64,000 nt of DNA, from assembly GCF_002160955.1 (NCBI RefSeq), contig NZ_NFLN01000009.1, positions 1-64,000 on the forward strand, read 5' to 3'. The position numbers and the translations under genes were made by a program. Shown here in pieces: positions 39,559 to 47,920 of this stretch (its first letter is position 1; each line of letters starts with the position of its first letter). The stretch comes from Gemmiger sp. An120 (GTDB lineage Bacteria; Bacillota; Clostridia; Oscillospirales; Ruminococcaceae). Below the pieces are notes generated by a model. That model was not told the origin of the DNA, ran no database searches, and saw nothing but the letters and a program-made list of their open reading frames with translations.

Positions 39559-41159
39559 AAACACTATATACAAATGGAAGTATCCATACCCTCCGTTCGC
39601 CGGAGGAAACTTTCCGCTGCCTGGGGGTGGAGGACGGCCGCATCACCTGGCTGGCCGATGCAGAACCCGCTGATGCCGCCGGATGGGAACGGGTGGATCT
39701 GGAACAGGGCCATGTGTTTCCGGCCCTGACCGACAGCCACCTGCACCTGCTGTACAGCATTGTGCTGGCGGCCAGCAGCTTCCCCATCTGCCAGGTGCGG
39801 GAGGGACGGCTCTGGCCGGATACCCTGGCCGGGGTGGAGCAGAGCATCCGCGCCTGGTGCCGGGAGAATCCCCGCCAGAAACTGATGGTGGCCAACGGCT
39901 ATGTGACCTCTGCTGTGGCCCAAAAGCGCCTGCCCACCCGGCAGGAGCTGGATGACTGGACGGGCGGCCGCAAAGCGGTGGTCTACAACATCGACGGGCA
40001 CAGCAGCGCCATGTCCACCGCCCTGATGCGGGCGCTGAAAATCCCCGAGGAGGGCCACGACGGCATCTTTTCCGGCGAAGCCCACGAGTTCATCCAGGGC
40101 CGGGTCACCGGCCTGATCGCTGCGTCGGTGAGCCCCCGGCTGCTGGCGCAGGGGATCGCCCGCTTTACCGACGAGTGCGCCCGGTACGGCATCGGCCGTG
40201 TCTGCGCGCTGGACGGCAACGAGGATGTGGACAGCGACTGGCTCACCGCCGCGCTGGCCTTTATTGCCCGCCGCATGGAGATCGACGTGCGCCTGTTCCC
40301 GCAGTATACCTCGCCGGAAAAGGCCGAGCGGTTTTTCCGGCTGCAGGCCGTGCCCCGGATGGGCGGCTGCGGCGCCTGGGAACTGGACGGTTCGGTGGGC
40401 TCCCACAGCGCCGCCTTTGACATTCCCTATAAAGACCGGGACGACACCGGCCACTGCTACCGCAGCCGGGAATTTATCCACACCCGGCTGGCCCGGGCCA
40501 TCGCAAACGGGGTGCAGTTCAGCTGCCATGCCATCGGCAGCGCCGCCATCCGCCAGATTCTGGGGCTGTATAAGGAACTGCTGCCCCGCGATACTGTCGA
40601 CGGCGCGCCGCTGCATAGGATAGACCACTGCGAGTTCCCCTGCCGGGAGGAAGTGGAAACCCTGAAAACCCTGCCCCTGGCGGTCACGGTGCAGCCCGGC
40701 TTTTCCTGGCTGGACAAGCGGTACCTGAAAAGCTATGAGCATTTTCTGACCCCTGAAGTGATCGGACGGCAGATCCCGCTGCGGGAACTGGCCGAGGCGG
40801 GGGTCTGCCTGTGCGGCTCCAGCGATTCGCCGGTGCAGTCCATCGATCCCTATGCCCAGATGCTGGGCATGGTGGACTACTACCTGCCTGACCAGTCCCT
40901 GACCCCCTGGCAGGCACTGTGCAGCTACACCGTCAATCCTGCCCGGATGCTGGGAGAACTGGCCGACACCGGCACCCTGGAACCGGGCAAGGAGGCCAGC
41001 TTCTTTGTCACCGACCGGGATCTGACCGCCGCCGCGCCCGGCGAGCTGGCCGATACCCGTGCCCGGTACACGGTTGTCCGGGGCCGCCGCCTGCAGCCCC
41101 ATGCCGGTACCGTATCGGAACTGCTCCGGCTGCTGCTGCGCCGTCCTAAAAAAATCTGA
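39555..41159 (+). CDS. Amidohydrolase family 3 (YtcJ-like) metal-dependent hydrolase
   Basis: 534 residues from ATG 39555, overlapping the permease stop (ATGA). Features of Amidohydro_3: metal-binding H-x-H in LTDSHLHLLYS, GHSSAMST, a His in IDHCEFPC and Asp in GSSDSPVQSIDP. YtcJ-type proteins hydrolyse amide or cyclic-amide bonds; substrates are mostly unknown. Coupling to an amino-acid-type permease suggests uptake and then hydrolysis of an amidated or N-acylated aromatic compound (inference). No signal peptide. Confidence 0.9.
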   Translation: MKTLYTNGSIHTLRSPEETFRCLGVEDGRITWLADAEPADAAGWERVDLEQGHVFPALTDSHLHLLYSIVLAASSFPICQVREGRLWPDTLAGVEQSIRAWCRENPRQKLMVANGYVTSAVAQKRLPTRQELDDWTGGRKAVVYNIDGHSSAMSTALMRALKIPEEGHDGIFSGEAHEFIQGRVTGLIAASVSPRLLAQGIARFTDECARYGIGRVCALDGNEDVDSDWLTAALAFIARRMEIDVRLFPQYTSPEKAERFFRLQAVPRMGGCGAWELDGSVGSHSAAFDIPYKDRDDTGHCYRSREFIHTRLARAIANGVQFSCHAIGSAAIRQILGLYKELLPRDTVDGAPLHRIDHCEFPCREEVETLKTLPLAVTVQPGFSWLDKRYLKSYEHFLTPEVIGRQIPLRELAEAGVCLCGSSDSPVQSIDPYAQMLGMVDYYLPDQSLTPWQALCSYTVNPARMLGELADTGTLEPGKEASFFVTDRDLTAAAPGELADTRARYTVVRGRRLQPHAGTVSELLRLLLRRPKKI

Positions 41160-41165
41160 ACAAAG

Positions 41166-41213
41166 CAACCGGGCCCGGAAAAGGGGAGACGCCCCCTTCC
41201 GGGCCCGGTTTGG
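41166..41213. terminator. Bidirectional terminator
   Basis: AACCGGGCCCGGAA / TTCCGGGCCCGGTT stem with an additional inner GGGG/CCCC hairpin, between the amidohydrolase and the opposing kinase gene. Confidence 0.88.
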
Positions 41214-43019
41214 TTATTCATCGGTTTCTTCCGGCGGTTCCACAGCGGGAATCAGCACGGCTACCCGGGTGCCGGCACCCGGTGTGCTCTCGCAGTACAG
41301 CCCGTAGGGCGGGCCGTAGGCCAGGTGCAGCCGCTCGTTGATGTTGCGCACACCGTAGCCGCCCTTGGTGTTGGCGCTGGAGGCATCCGCCGCAAAGTTG
41401 GCGGCCAGGGTTTCGGCGTCCATGCCCACCCCGTCGTCCTCCACCAGGATGCGCAGACCCTCTTCGCAGCGCCGTACCGATACCCGCACGGTGCCGGTCT
41501 TGTCCGGCTTTTCAAATATTCCGTGGATGATGGCGTTTTCGATAATGGGCTGCAGCACGATCTTGATTACCAGATACCGCTCGGTGCCCGGTTCCACATC
41601 CCATACCACCTGCACCCGGTTCTCGAACCGCATGTTCTGGATCTCCACATACAGCCGCACATGGCGCAGTTCATCCGCCAGCGGAATGACCTCCCGCCCG
41701 CGGCTCAGGGACAGCCGGTAGAACTGGGCCAGCGCGTTGACCATCCGGCTGATCTGGGGCACATGATGGGCAATGGCGGTGCAGTTGATCAGATCCAGCG
41801 AGTTATACAGAAAATGCGGGTTGATCTGTGCCTGCAGGGCTTTCAGTTCCAGCGCCTTGATCTGCTGGCCCTGTTCCAGCTTTTCGTCCATCAGGGTGTC
41901 GATGCGGGTCATCATGTTGCTGAAACTGCGTGCCAGCTGCCCGATCTCATCCTGCCCCAGCGGTTCCACACGGGCGGATACATCGCCGTGCTGTACGGCC
42001 TGCATGGTATCGTTCAGGCGCAGCAGCCGCCGCACCATCGACTGGCTCAGCAGATAGGCCAGCAGATAGGCAGCCCCGGCCAGCAAAACCACCACTGCCA
42101 GCAGTTCCAACTGCAACTCCCGGCTGGTGCGGAAGATATCGTCGTGAGGCAGAACAACGGCCAGCGTCCAGCCGCAGTCCTCCAGCTGGATGTAGCGGGT
42201 ATGGTATTTGCGCCTGCCTGCCGACAGGTCGTTCCAGCTGCCGACAGGCTGATCCCCGTTTTCCGGGGCCAGAATATCGGCCAGATCCTGTGCCTGATCG
42301 GAGGAACCGGTCAGCACCTGGTTCCCATCCAAAAGAAATACAATGCCATTCTGGGTGATGGTGCTGCGATTCACAGCCGCGTCGATCCGGTCGGCGGCAA
42401 TGTCAATCCGCAGGATGGCCAACGGTTCCTGCACATGGCTGGGATGGTAGATCACCCGCATCAGCGCATACCAGTTTTGTTCCCCGGCGGGCTGATCGGA
42501 AAAATCCGACGGGGCAAACCAGTGGGCGGAAGCGCCGTCCTGAAACGCCGCCAGCCACTGGCTGCCGGCGGCGGAACTCAGCGACACAATGTCGGCCGAG
42601 TTGGTGTACAGATAGTCGTTGCTCACATACAGCCGGATACGGTCCACCCCGGACAGGGAGCGCAGATAGGAAAAGGTGGTGGAGATCCGGTCCCGGTCCT
42701 GCAGCCGCTGGATGTAGGAGGTATCAGCCGGGTCGCTGGCTGCCAGGGCGTACAGGGAAGAGTCCATGGCCAGAATATCCGCCACCTGCGGCAGCCGGTC
42801 AAACAGATCCTCTACCGCAATATGGGTGTCTTCAAAGGCCTTTTCCGCGGCGGAGAAGGTCTGCTCCTCAATCACACCGTTGATCCGGTGAAAGGCGTAC
42901 AGGGTGAACACGCCCAGCGGCAGCACCAGCAGCAGAAAAAAGATCACCAGCAGCTTGCCGCGCAGCTTGGCATCCAGCAGCAGCGAACGCCCCCAGGCGT
43001 ACAGTTTACTCTTCTTCAT
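41214..43019 (-). CDS. YesM-type sensor histidine kinase of the glycan locus
   Basis: 601 residues. TM1 (about 20-42), extracellular Cache-like region (43-285), TM2 (about 290-312), HAMP, His_kinase domain (QAQINPHFLYNSLDLINC) and HATPase (LQPIIENAIIHGIFE, DDGVGMD). Start overlaps the 14-base end of the response-regulator gene. It probably senses the imported oligosaccharide or its binding protein. It is divergent from the ABC operon it would control. Confidence 0.93.
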   Translation of the reverse strand: MKKSKLYAWGRSLLLDAKLRGKLLVIFFLLLVLPLGVFTLYAFHRINGVIEEQTFSAAEKAFEDTHIAVEDLFDRLPQVADILAMDSSLYALAASDPADTSYIQRLQDRDRISTTFSYLRSLSGVDRIRLYVSNDYLYTNSADIVSLSSAAGSQWLAAFQDGASAHWFAPSDFSDQPAGEQNWYALMRVIYHPSHVQEPLAILRIDIAADRIDAAVNRSTITQNGIVFLLDGNQVLTGSSDQAQDLADILAPENGDQPVGSWNDLSAGRRKYHTRYIQLEDCGWTLAVVLPHDDIFRTSRELQLELLAVVVLLAGAAYLLAYLLSQSMVRRLLRLNDTMQAVQHGDVSARVEPLGQDEIGQLARSFSNMMTRIDTLMDEKLEQGQQIKALELKALQAQINPHFLYNSLDLINCTAIAHHVPQISRMVNALAQFYRLSLSRGREVIPLADELRHVRLYVEIQNMRFENRVQVVWDVEPGTERYLVIKIVLQPIIENAIIHGIFEKPDKTGTVRVSVRRCEEGLRILVEDDGVGMDAETLAANFAADASSANTKGGYGVRNINERLHLAYGPPYGLYCESTPGAGTRVAVLIPAVEPPEETDE

Positions 43020-44118
43020 AGCAGTTATGGTTCTCCCGGTAGAGTTTGGGCGGGATGCCCACTTCTTTGGTAAACAGCTTTACAAAATACTTGCCGTCGG
43101 CGTAGCCCACCGCGTGGGCAACTTCGTAGAGCTTCCGGGACGGGTCGGCCAGCAGCAGCTTGGCCCGGTTTATCCGCAGCTCGGTAAGTTTCTGGTTGAT
43201 GGTATGCCCACAGTTTTTTTTGTAGGCGTTGCACAGGTAGGTATGTACGAATCCCAGATCCGATGCCATGGTCTGCACGGTCAGGGTGCTGTCTGCATAG
43301 TGGGCGGCCAGATACTCGTCTACACGGGTCACAATATCCTGGGCGTTGGATTCTACTGCCTGGAAATAGGCCTGTATTGCCGCAGACAGGGCCTCCCACA
43401 ACTGCCGCAGGGTAGGCTGTTTGGCGGCGGTGTAAAGCAGATAGTCCCCCTGCTCGGTCACGGCGGTGATATGGCGGCTTTCCGCAGCGGACAGCAACGC
43501 AAACACAATCTGACAGTACAGGTTGCGGATCACCTCCGGCGGGGTGGCCTCGCACCGGCGGATATCCCGGTAAATTTCCCCCAGCAGATCCATGGTTTCG
43601 CTGCGGCGCTTGTGGCGGATACGGTTGCTCAGTTCCGAAAATACCGATTTGTCAAACACATATACCTGTCCGTTCCTCGGCAGGGAAAAATCCCCGTCCT
43701 CCCCCCGGTAGAACACCAGATTCGGGTCGGGACGGGCGTGGGCTTCCAGTTCCGCGGTCACCTCCCGCAGCACGGCGGTCAGCTCCTCCAGATCAATGGG
43801 CTTTTCCACATAGCTGGCGGCCTTCAGTTTGATGGCGCCTTTCAGATACTCCTTGTCGGTGTAGCCGCTGAGAAAGATGAACTGACAGTCCGGATACAGC
43901 TCCCGCACCGCCGCGGCCAGTTCCAACCCGTTCATACGGGGCATCTTCACGTCGCTGATCACAATGTCCGGCCGGTGCTGCCGGGCCAGTTCCAGCGCCT
44001 GGGCGCCGTCCTCGGCTTCCTCTATCCGGTCCACCCGCAGTTCTTCCCAGGGCAGATACTCCCGCAGGATCTCCCGGGGCATCTTTTCATCGTCCACCAC
44101 AAGCACCGAAAAACGCAT
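43006..44118 (-). CDS. YesN-type AraC response regulator of the glycan locus
   Basis: 370 residues from ATG 44118 (GGAGG eight bases upstream; an ATG five codons earlier has none). Receiver: VVDDEKMP, Asp in DIVISDVKMPRMNG, Lys in YVEKPIDLEE. A middle region and a C-terminal AraC-type DNA-binding domain (MASDLGFVHTYLCNAYKKNC; VAHAVGYADGKYFVKLFTKE) follow. Likely activator of the divergent ABC/glycosidase operon. In this locus the response regulator precedes the kinase, unlike the other two YesMN pairs here. Confidence 0.93.
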   Translation of the reverse strand: MRFSVLVVDDEKMPREILREYLPWEELRVDRIEEAEDGAQALELARQHRPDIVISDVKMPRMNGLELAAAVRELYPDCQFIFLSGYTDKEYLKGAIKLKAASYVEKPIDLEELTAVLREVTAELEAHARPDPNLVFYRGEDGDFSLPRNGQVYVFDKSVFSELSNRIRHKRRSETMDLLGEIYRDIRRCEATPPEVIRNLYCQIVFALLSAAESRHITAVTEQGDYLLYTAAKQPTLRQLWEALSAAIQAYFQAVESNAQDIVTRVDEYLAAHYADSTLTVQTMASDLGFVHTYLCNAYKKNCGHTINQKLTELRINRAKLLLADPSRKLYEVAHAVGYADGKYFVKLFTKEVGIPPKLYRENHNCYEEE

Positions 44119-44260
44119 TTCGGCATCCTCCATTTCACGGATTTGTACATTTCATATATAATATAGACTAAATTTATGCATGCTTCAATGGAATTTGGTG
44201 CAAAAGAGTTATTTTTTACGAAACAGCATAATTTTTCCCTCTTTTCATAATTGGCTCCCG

Positions 44261-44289
44261 TTGTTTTGCAAATCCCGGTCTGGTACCAT
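44261..44289 (+). promoter_or_regulatory. Promoter of the glycan ABC operon
   Basis: TTGTTT (44261-44266), 17-base spacer ending TGG (extended -10), TACCAT (44284-44289). A low-quality -10 is expected for an activator-dependent promoter controlled by the adjacent YesN-like protein. Confidence 0.5.
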
Positions 44290-44332
44290 GGAAATGGACA
44301 AAGAAACGTACCGGACAAGGAGGATGAGGACC

Positions 44333-45259
44333 GTGAAGCGGCACACAAACGCCTTACTCCGGGACCTGCGTGAGAACCGTGTCAAGTGGCTGATGCTGCT
44401 TCCGGCGGCTATCGTGGTGATCCTGATGTGCTACATTCCGATGGGCGGCATCGTGCTTGCCTTCAAGGAGTACAACTACCACGACGGTATCTTTGGCAGC
44501 CCCTGGGTAGCGTTCAAGAACTTCGAGTATTTCTTCCAGTCGGGCAAAGCCTGGAGCGTGACCCGCAACACCATCCTGTACAACCTGGCATTCCTGTTTG
44601 TGAACACCTTCCTCCAGATCACCTGCGCGATCCTGCTCAGCGAGCTGGCAGGCAAGTGGTTCAAACGGATTACCCAGTCGGTGATGTTCTTCCCCTACTT
44701 TATTTCCTGGGTTGTGGTCGGGGCGTTCATCTACAACATGTTCAACTACGAGTTTGGCGCGGTCAATACCTTCCTGGAATCGCTGGGGCTCAACCCGGTG
44801 GATGTATACTCCAACAAAGCGGTGTGGCCCTTCATCCTGATCGGGGTCAGTGCTTTCAAGAATGTGGGCTACGGCACGGTAATGTACCTGGCCAGCATCA
44901 TGAACATTGACGGGCAGCTCTACGAAGCGGCCGACCTGGACGGGGCCAACATGTGGCAGAAAATCCGCTACATCACCCTGCCGGGCATCAGGCCCACCAT
45001 CGTGATCCTGTTCCTGCTGGCCATCGGCACCATCATGAAGGGCGACTTCCAGATGTTCTGGCAGGTCACCGGCAACAACCCCATGGTGCTGGAGGTCACC
45101 GACGTGATCGATACCTACGTAACCCGCTCCCTGCTGCAGCTGCAGGAGTTCGGCATGACCAGCGCGGCGGGCCTGTACCAGTCGGTATTCTCGTTCCTGC
45201 TGGTGCTGCTGGCCAATAAACTGGTGAAAAAGGTAGAGCCCGATTACGCACTGTTCTGA
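44333..45259 (+). CDS. ABC oligosaccharide importer permease (LplB-like)
   Basis: 308 residues from GTG 44333, nine bases after GGAGG; an ATG at 44288 and others upstream lack spacing. Six helices and the coupling loop around YEAADLDGANMWQKIRYITLPGI, as in LplB/YtcP-class sugar permeases. First gene of an operon of at least seven genes. Pairs with the next permease. Confidence 0.92.
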   Translation: MKRHTNALLRDLRENRVKWLMLLPAAIVVILMCYIPMGGIVLAFKEYNYHDGIFGSPWVAFKNFEYFFQSGKAWSVTRNTILYNLAFLFVNTFLQITCAILLSELAGKWFKRITQSVMFFPYFISWVVVGAFIYNMFNYEFGAVNTFLESLGLNPVDVYSNKAVWPFILIGVSAFKNVGYGTVMYLASIMNIDGQLYEAADLDGANMWQKIRYITLPGIRPTIVILFLLAIGTIMKGDFQMFWQVTGNNPMVLEVTDVIDTYVTRSLLQLQEFGMTSAAGLYQSVFSFLLVLLANKLVKKVEPDYALF

Positions 45260-45274
45260 TAAGGAGAGATCCCC

Positions 45275-46189
45275 ATGACAAAGGCAAATAAAATGCCCCG
45301 GAAACCGGTGGGGCGGGACAGGATCATCTTTGACGTGCTGTCCCATGTGATCCTGGCCGTGCTGGCCGCCTGCTGCCTGCTGCCGTTTCTGCTGGTGCTG
45401 AGCGGTTCGTTCTCGGACCAGACCTCCATTCTGACCCACGGCTACCAGCTTATCCCGGAAACCTTCTCGCTGGCTGCCTACCAGACCCTGTTCAAAATCC
45501 CGGAAGACCTGCTGCGGGCCTACGGCGTGACCATCTTTGTGACGGTGGTCGGCACCCTGCTGGGGCTGTTTCTCACCAGCATGGCCGCCTATGTGCTTTC
45601 CAGCCGGAACTTCCGCTACCGCTACCAGATGTCCTTCTTCTTCTACTTTACTTCCATCTTCGGCGGCGGCCTGGTTCCCTGGTACATCTTCAATACCAAG
45701 TACCTGCATTTCCATAACAACATCATCGCGCTGATCCTGCCGATCCTGATCAACGTGACCTACCTGCTGATCCTGAAAAGCTATATGGCCGGTATTCCGG
45801 AAGCGCTGTACGAATCCGCCCGGCTGGACGGCGCGGGAGACTTTACCATCTATCGCCGGGTGGCGATGCCGCTGTGCAAGGCCGGCCTGGCTACTGTGGG
45901 CCTGTTCATTGCACTGAACTACTGGAACGACTGGTACGATGCCATGCTGTTCCTGGACGAAGGCCGCAGCGATCTGTATCCGCTGCAGTACTTCCTGAAC
46001 AACATCCTCACCAAAGCGCAGGCAATCAGCGCAGCGGCTGCCCGCAGCGGTCTTCCCATGAGCGAGGTGCCCAGCGAACCCATGAAGCTGGCCATGACGG
46101 TGGTAGCCACCGGCCCCATCATTCTGCTGTATCCGTTCCTGCAGAAGTATTTCGTCAAGGGCGTCACCATTGGCGCCGTGAAAGGCTAA
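45275..46189 (+). CDS. ABC oligosaccharide importer permease (LplC/YtcP-like)
   Basis: 304 residues, six helices; coupling loop YESARLDGAGDFTIYRRVAMP. AAGGAGAG precedes the start. As usual for this family, the ATPase is not in the operon; such importers share an MsmK-type ATPase encoded elsewhere. Confidence 0.93.
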   Translation: MTKANKMPRKPVGRDRIIFDVLSHVILAVLAACCLLPFLLVLSGSFSDQTSILTHGYQLIPETFSLAAYQTLFKIPEDLLRAYGVTIFVTVVGTLLGLFLTSMAAYVLSSRNFRYRYQMSFFFYFTSIFGGGLVPWYIFNTKYLHFHNNIIALILPILINVTYLLILKSYMAGIPEALYESARLDGAGDFTIYRRVAMPLCKAGLATVGLFIALNYWNDWYDAMLFLDEGRSDLYPLQYFLNNILTKAQAISAAAARSGLPMSEVPSEPMKLAMTVVATGPIILLYPFLQKYFVKGVTIGAVKG

Positions 46190-46247
46190 GGTAAGAAACC
46201 GCGCAGCTGGCGCGGTATGGTATAAGCAAAGAAAAGGAGGAACCCTC

Positions 46248-47831
46248 ATGAAAAAGACAGCGAAACTGCTGGCGCTCGTCCTGGCCCTGGTCCTGGTACT
46301 GAGTGCGTTCAGCGCCTGCGGTCAAACCGGTAGTTCCGGTTCCACCGCAGCCCCCTCGTCCGCCGGATCCGGCACAGCGTCCGGCCCCGACATCTCCAAG
46401 GAAGTCACCCTTACCATGTACCTGATCGGCGACCGTCCTGTGGACAACGATCTGGTGTTCGAAAAGATCAACGAGCGTCTGAAAGAAGAAATCAACGCTA
46501 CCATCGACGTGAAGTTCATGAGCTGGAGCGAATATGAGCAGAAGTATCCGCTGATCTTCGCTTCCGGCGAGGACTGGGATATTATCTTCACCGCCGACTG
46601 GTGCTTCTACAACGCCCAGGCTACCAAGCAGGGCTTCTGGGAAATCACCCAGGAAGCGCTGGAAACCTACGCCCCCATGACCGCCGAGACCATGTACCCC
46701 GAAGCCTGGGAGCAGGCCAAGGTGGATGGCAAGGTCTACATGCTGCCCATGAACTATCAGGAACTGACCGCCTACGTCTGGATGGCCCGCGGCGACCTGA
46801 TGGAGAAGTACGGCATCGAGTCCCTGGATACCTTTGAAGATGTGGAAGCCTATCTGCAGGCCATCGTGGACAACGAGCCGTCCATGATCCCGCTGGATGT
46901 GGGCTCCGACTACGACCGTCAGTTCGTGTTTGACCTGATGTGGAACGTGGAATCCAACGCCCGTGGCGATGACCGCTATGCGGTACTGCCTCCCAGCAAT
47001 ATGATCACCTGCGTGTGCGAGAGTGATCCCGAAGCCAAGGTAATGAGCACCCTGGATACCGACATTTTCCTGGACGTGCTGAACCATGTGAAGGATTGGA
47101 AGGATCGCGGCTTCTGGAGCAAGAACGCTGTGGTCAACACCCAGAACAACACCGAGAGCTTCCAGGCCGGCAAGTCTGCCCTGGCCGTAATGAACATCAA
47201 CACCGCCAAGAGCCTGTACGCGACCCTGCAGGCCGAGCATCCCGAGTGGGACGTGCAGGTCTTTGACGCCATGAACGGCGCGCCTGCCACCATCCAGTCC
47301 TACCTGGCCAACGGCATGAGCATCTTCTCCAAGTCCAAGAATCCGGAACGTGCCCTGATGGCGCTGGATTATCTGCGCAACGATCAGATCTGCAACGACC
47401 TGTTCTGCTACGGTATTGAAGGCGTGCACTGGGAAGCCGTGGGTGACCATGGCCTGAAGTCCCTGCCTGACAGCACCAACTACGCCTACGACAGCAACTG
47501 CAACTGGGGCGTCCGCAACGACGCTACCTGGCGCACGGTAGAAGGCGGCATCCCCAACCAGGATGAACTGGTGGAGAACTGGAAGACCAACGCCCGCAGC
47601 GGCCATTATCTGACCTTCGTGTTTGATGATTCCGAAGTCAAGAACGAGGTTGCCGCGGTCAGCGAGATCTATAACTCCGATTACAAGCTGCTGCAGCTGG
47701 GCTTCACCGATGATCCGGAAGGCGACATGCAGAAGCTGCGGGATAAGCTGCAGGCGGCCGGCGTGGAAAAACTGCAAGAGGCATTCCAGGCACAGGTGCT
47801 TGCCTTTAACGAAAGCCACCCCGCCGAATAA
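46248..47831 (+). CDS. Solute-binding lipoprotein of the oligosaccharide importer (LplA-like)
   Basis: 527 residues: lipoprotein signal with SAFSACG, a Ser/Gly/Ala-rich linker, then the extracellular solute-binding family 1 fold of the LplA/DUF3502 group, with TLTMYLIGDRPVDNDLVFEK at its start. Large size suits an oligosaccharide ligand. AAAGGAGG precedes the ATG. Followed by an intercistronic terminator (47848-47892), which would keep it more abundant than the glycosidases downstream. Confidence 0.93.
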   Translation: MKKTAKLLALVLALVLVLSAFSACGQTGSSGSTAAPSSAGSGTASGPDISKEVTLTMYLIGDRPVDNDLVFEKINERLKEEINATIDVKFMSWSEYEQKYPLIFASGEDWDIIFTADWCFYNAQATKQGFWEITQEALETYAPMTAETMYPEAWEQAKVDGKVYMLPMNYQELTAYVWMARGDLMEKYGIESLDTFEDVEAYLQAIVDNEPSMIPLDVGSDYDRQFVFDLMWNVESNARGDDRYAVLPPSNMITCVCESDPEAKVMSTLDTDIFLDVLNHVKDWKDRGFWSKNAVVNTQNNTESFQAGKSALAVMNINTAKSLYATLQAEHPEWDVQVFDAMNGAPATIQSYLANGMSIFSKSKNPERALMALDYLRNDQICNDLFCYGIEGVHWEAVGDHGLKSLPDSTNYAYDSNCNWGVRNDATWRTVEGGIPNQDELVENWKTNARSGHYLTFVFDDSEVKNEVAAVSEIYNSDYKLLQLGFTDDPEGDMQKLRDKLQAAGVEKLQEAFQAQVLAFNESHPAE

Positions 47832-47847
47832 TCCATCATAACGCGCA

Positions 47848-47892
47848 GGGCGGAACTTCCTCCGTATAGGGCTGGGGTTCCGCCCCTTTTTT
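47848..47892 (+). terminator. Intercistronic terminator between binding protein and glycosidases
   Basis: GGGCGGAAC / GTTCCGCCC stem followed by CCTTTTTT, only 30 bases before the next start codon; partial read-through is needed for the downstream genes unless they have a second promoter. Confidence 0.75.
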
Positions 47893-47920
47893 GGAGTTGC
47901 CGACCGGCAAAGGAGCGACT

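Noticed and set aside
46199-46217. Small inverted repeat CCGCGC-N5-GCGCGG between a permease and the binding-protein gene
   Set aside because: It has no T-run and sits in a 58-base gap; perhaps an mRNA-stabilising structure, but too weak to list.
44354-46249. 631-codon minus-strand open frame across the two ABC permease genes
   Set aside because: It spans two well-supported permeases on the plus strand and has shadow composition; the permeases have coupling-loop motifs and ribosome sites.
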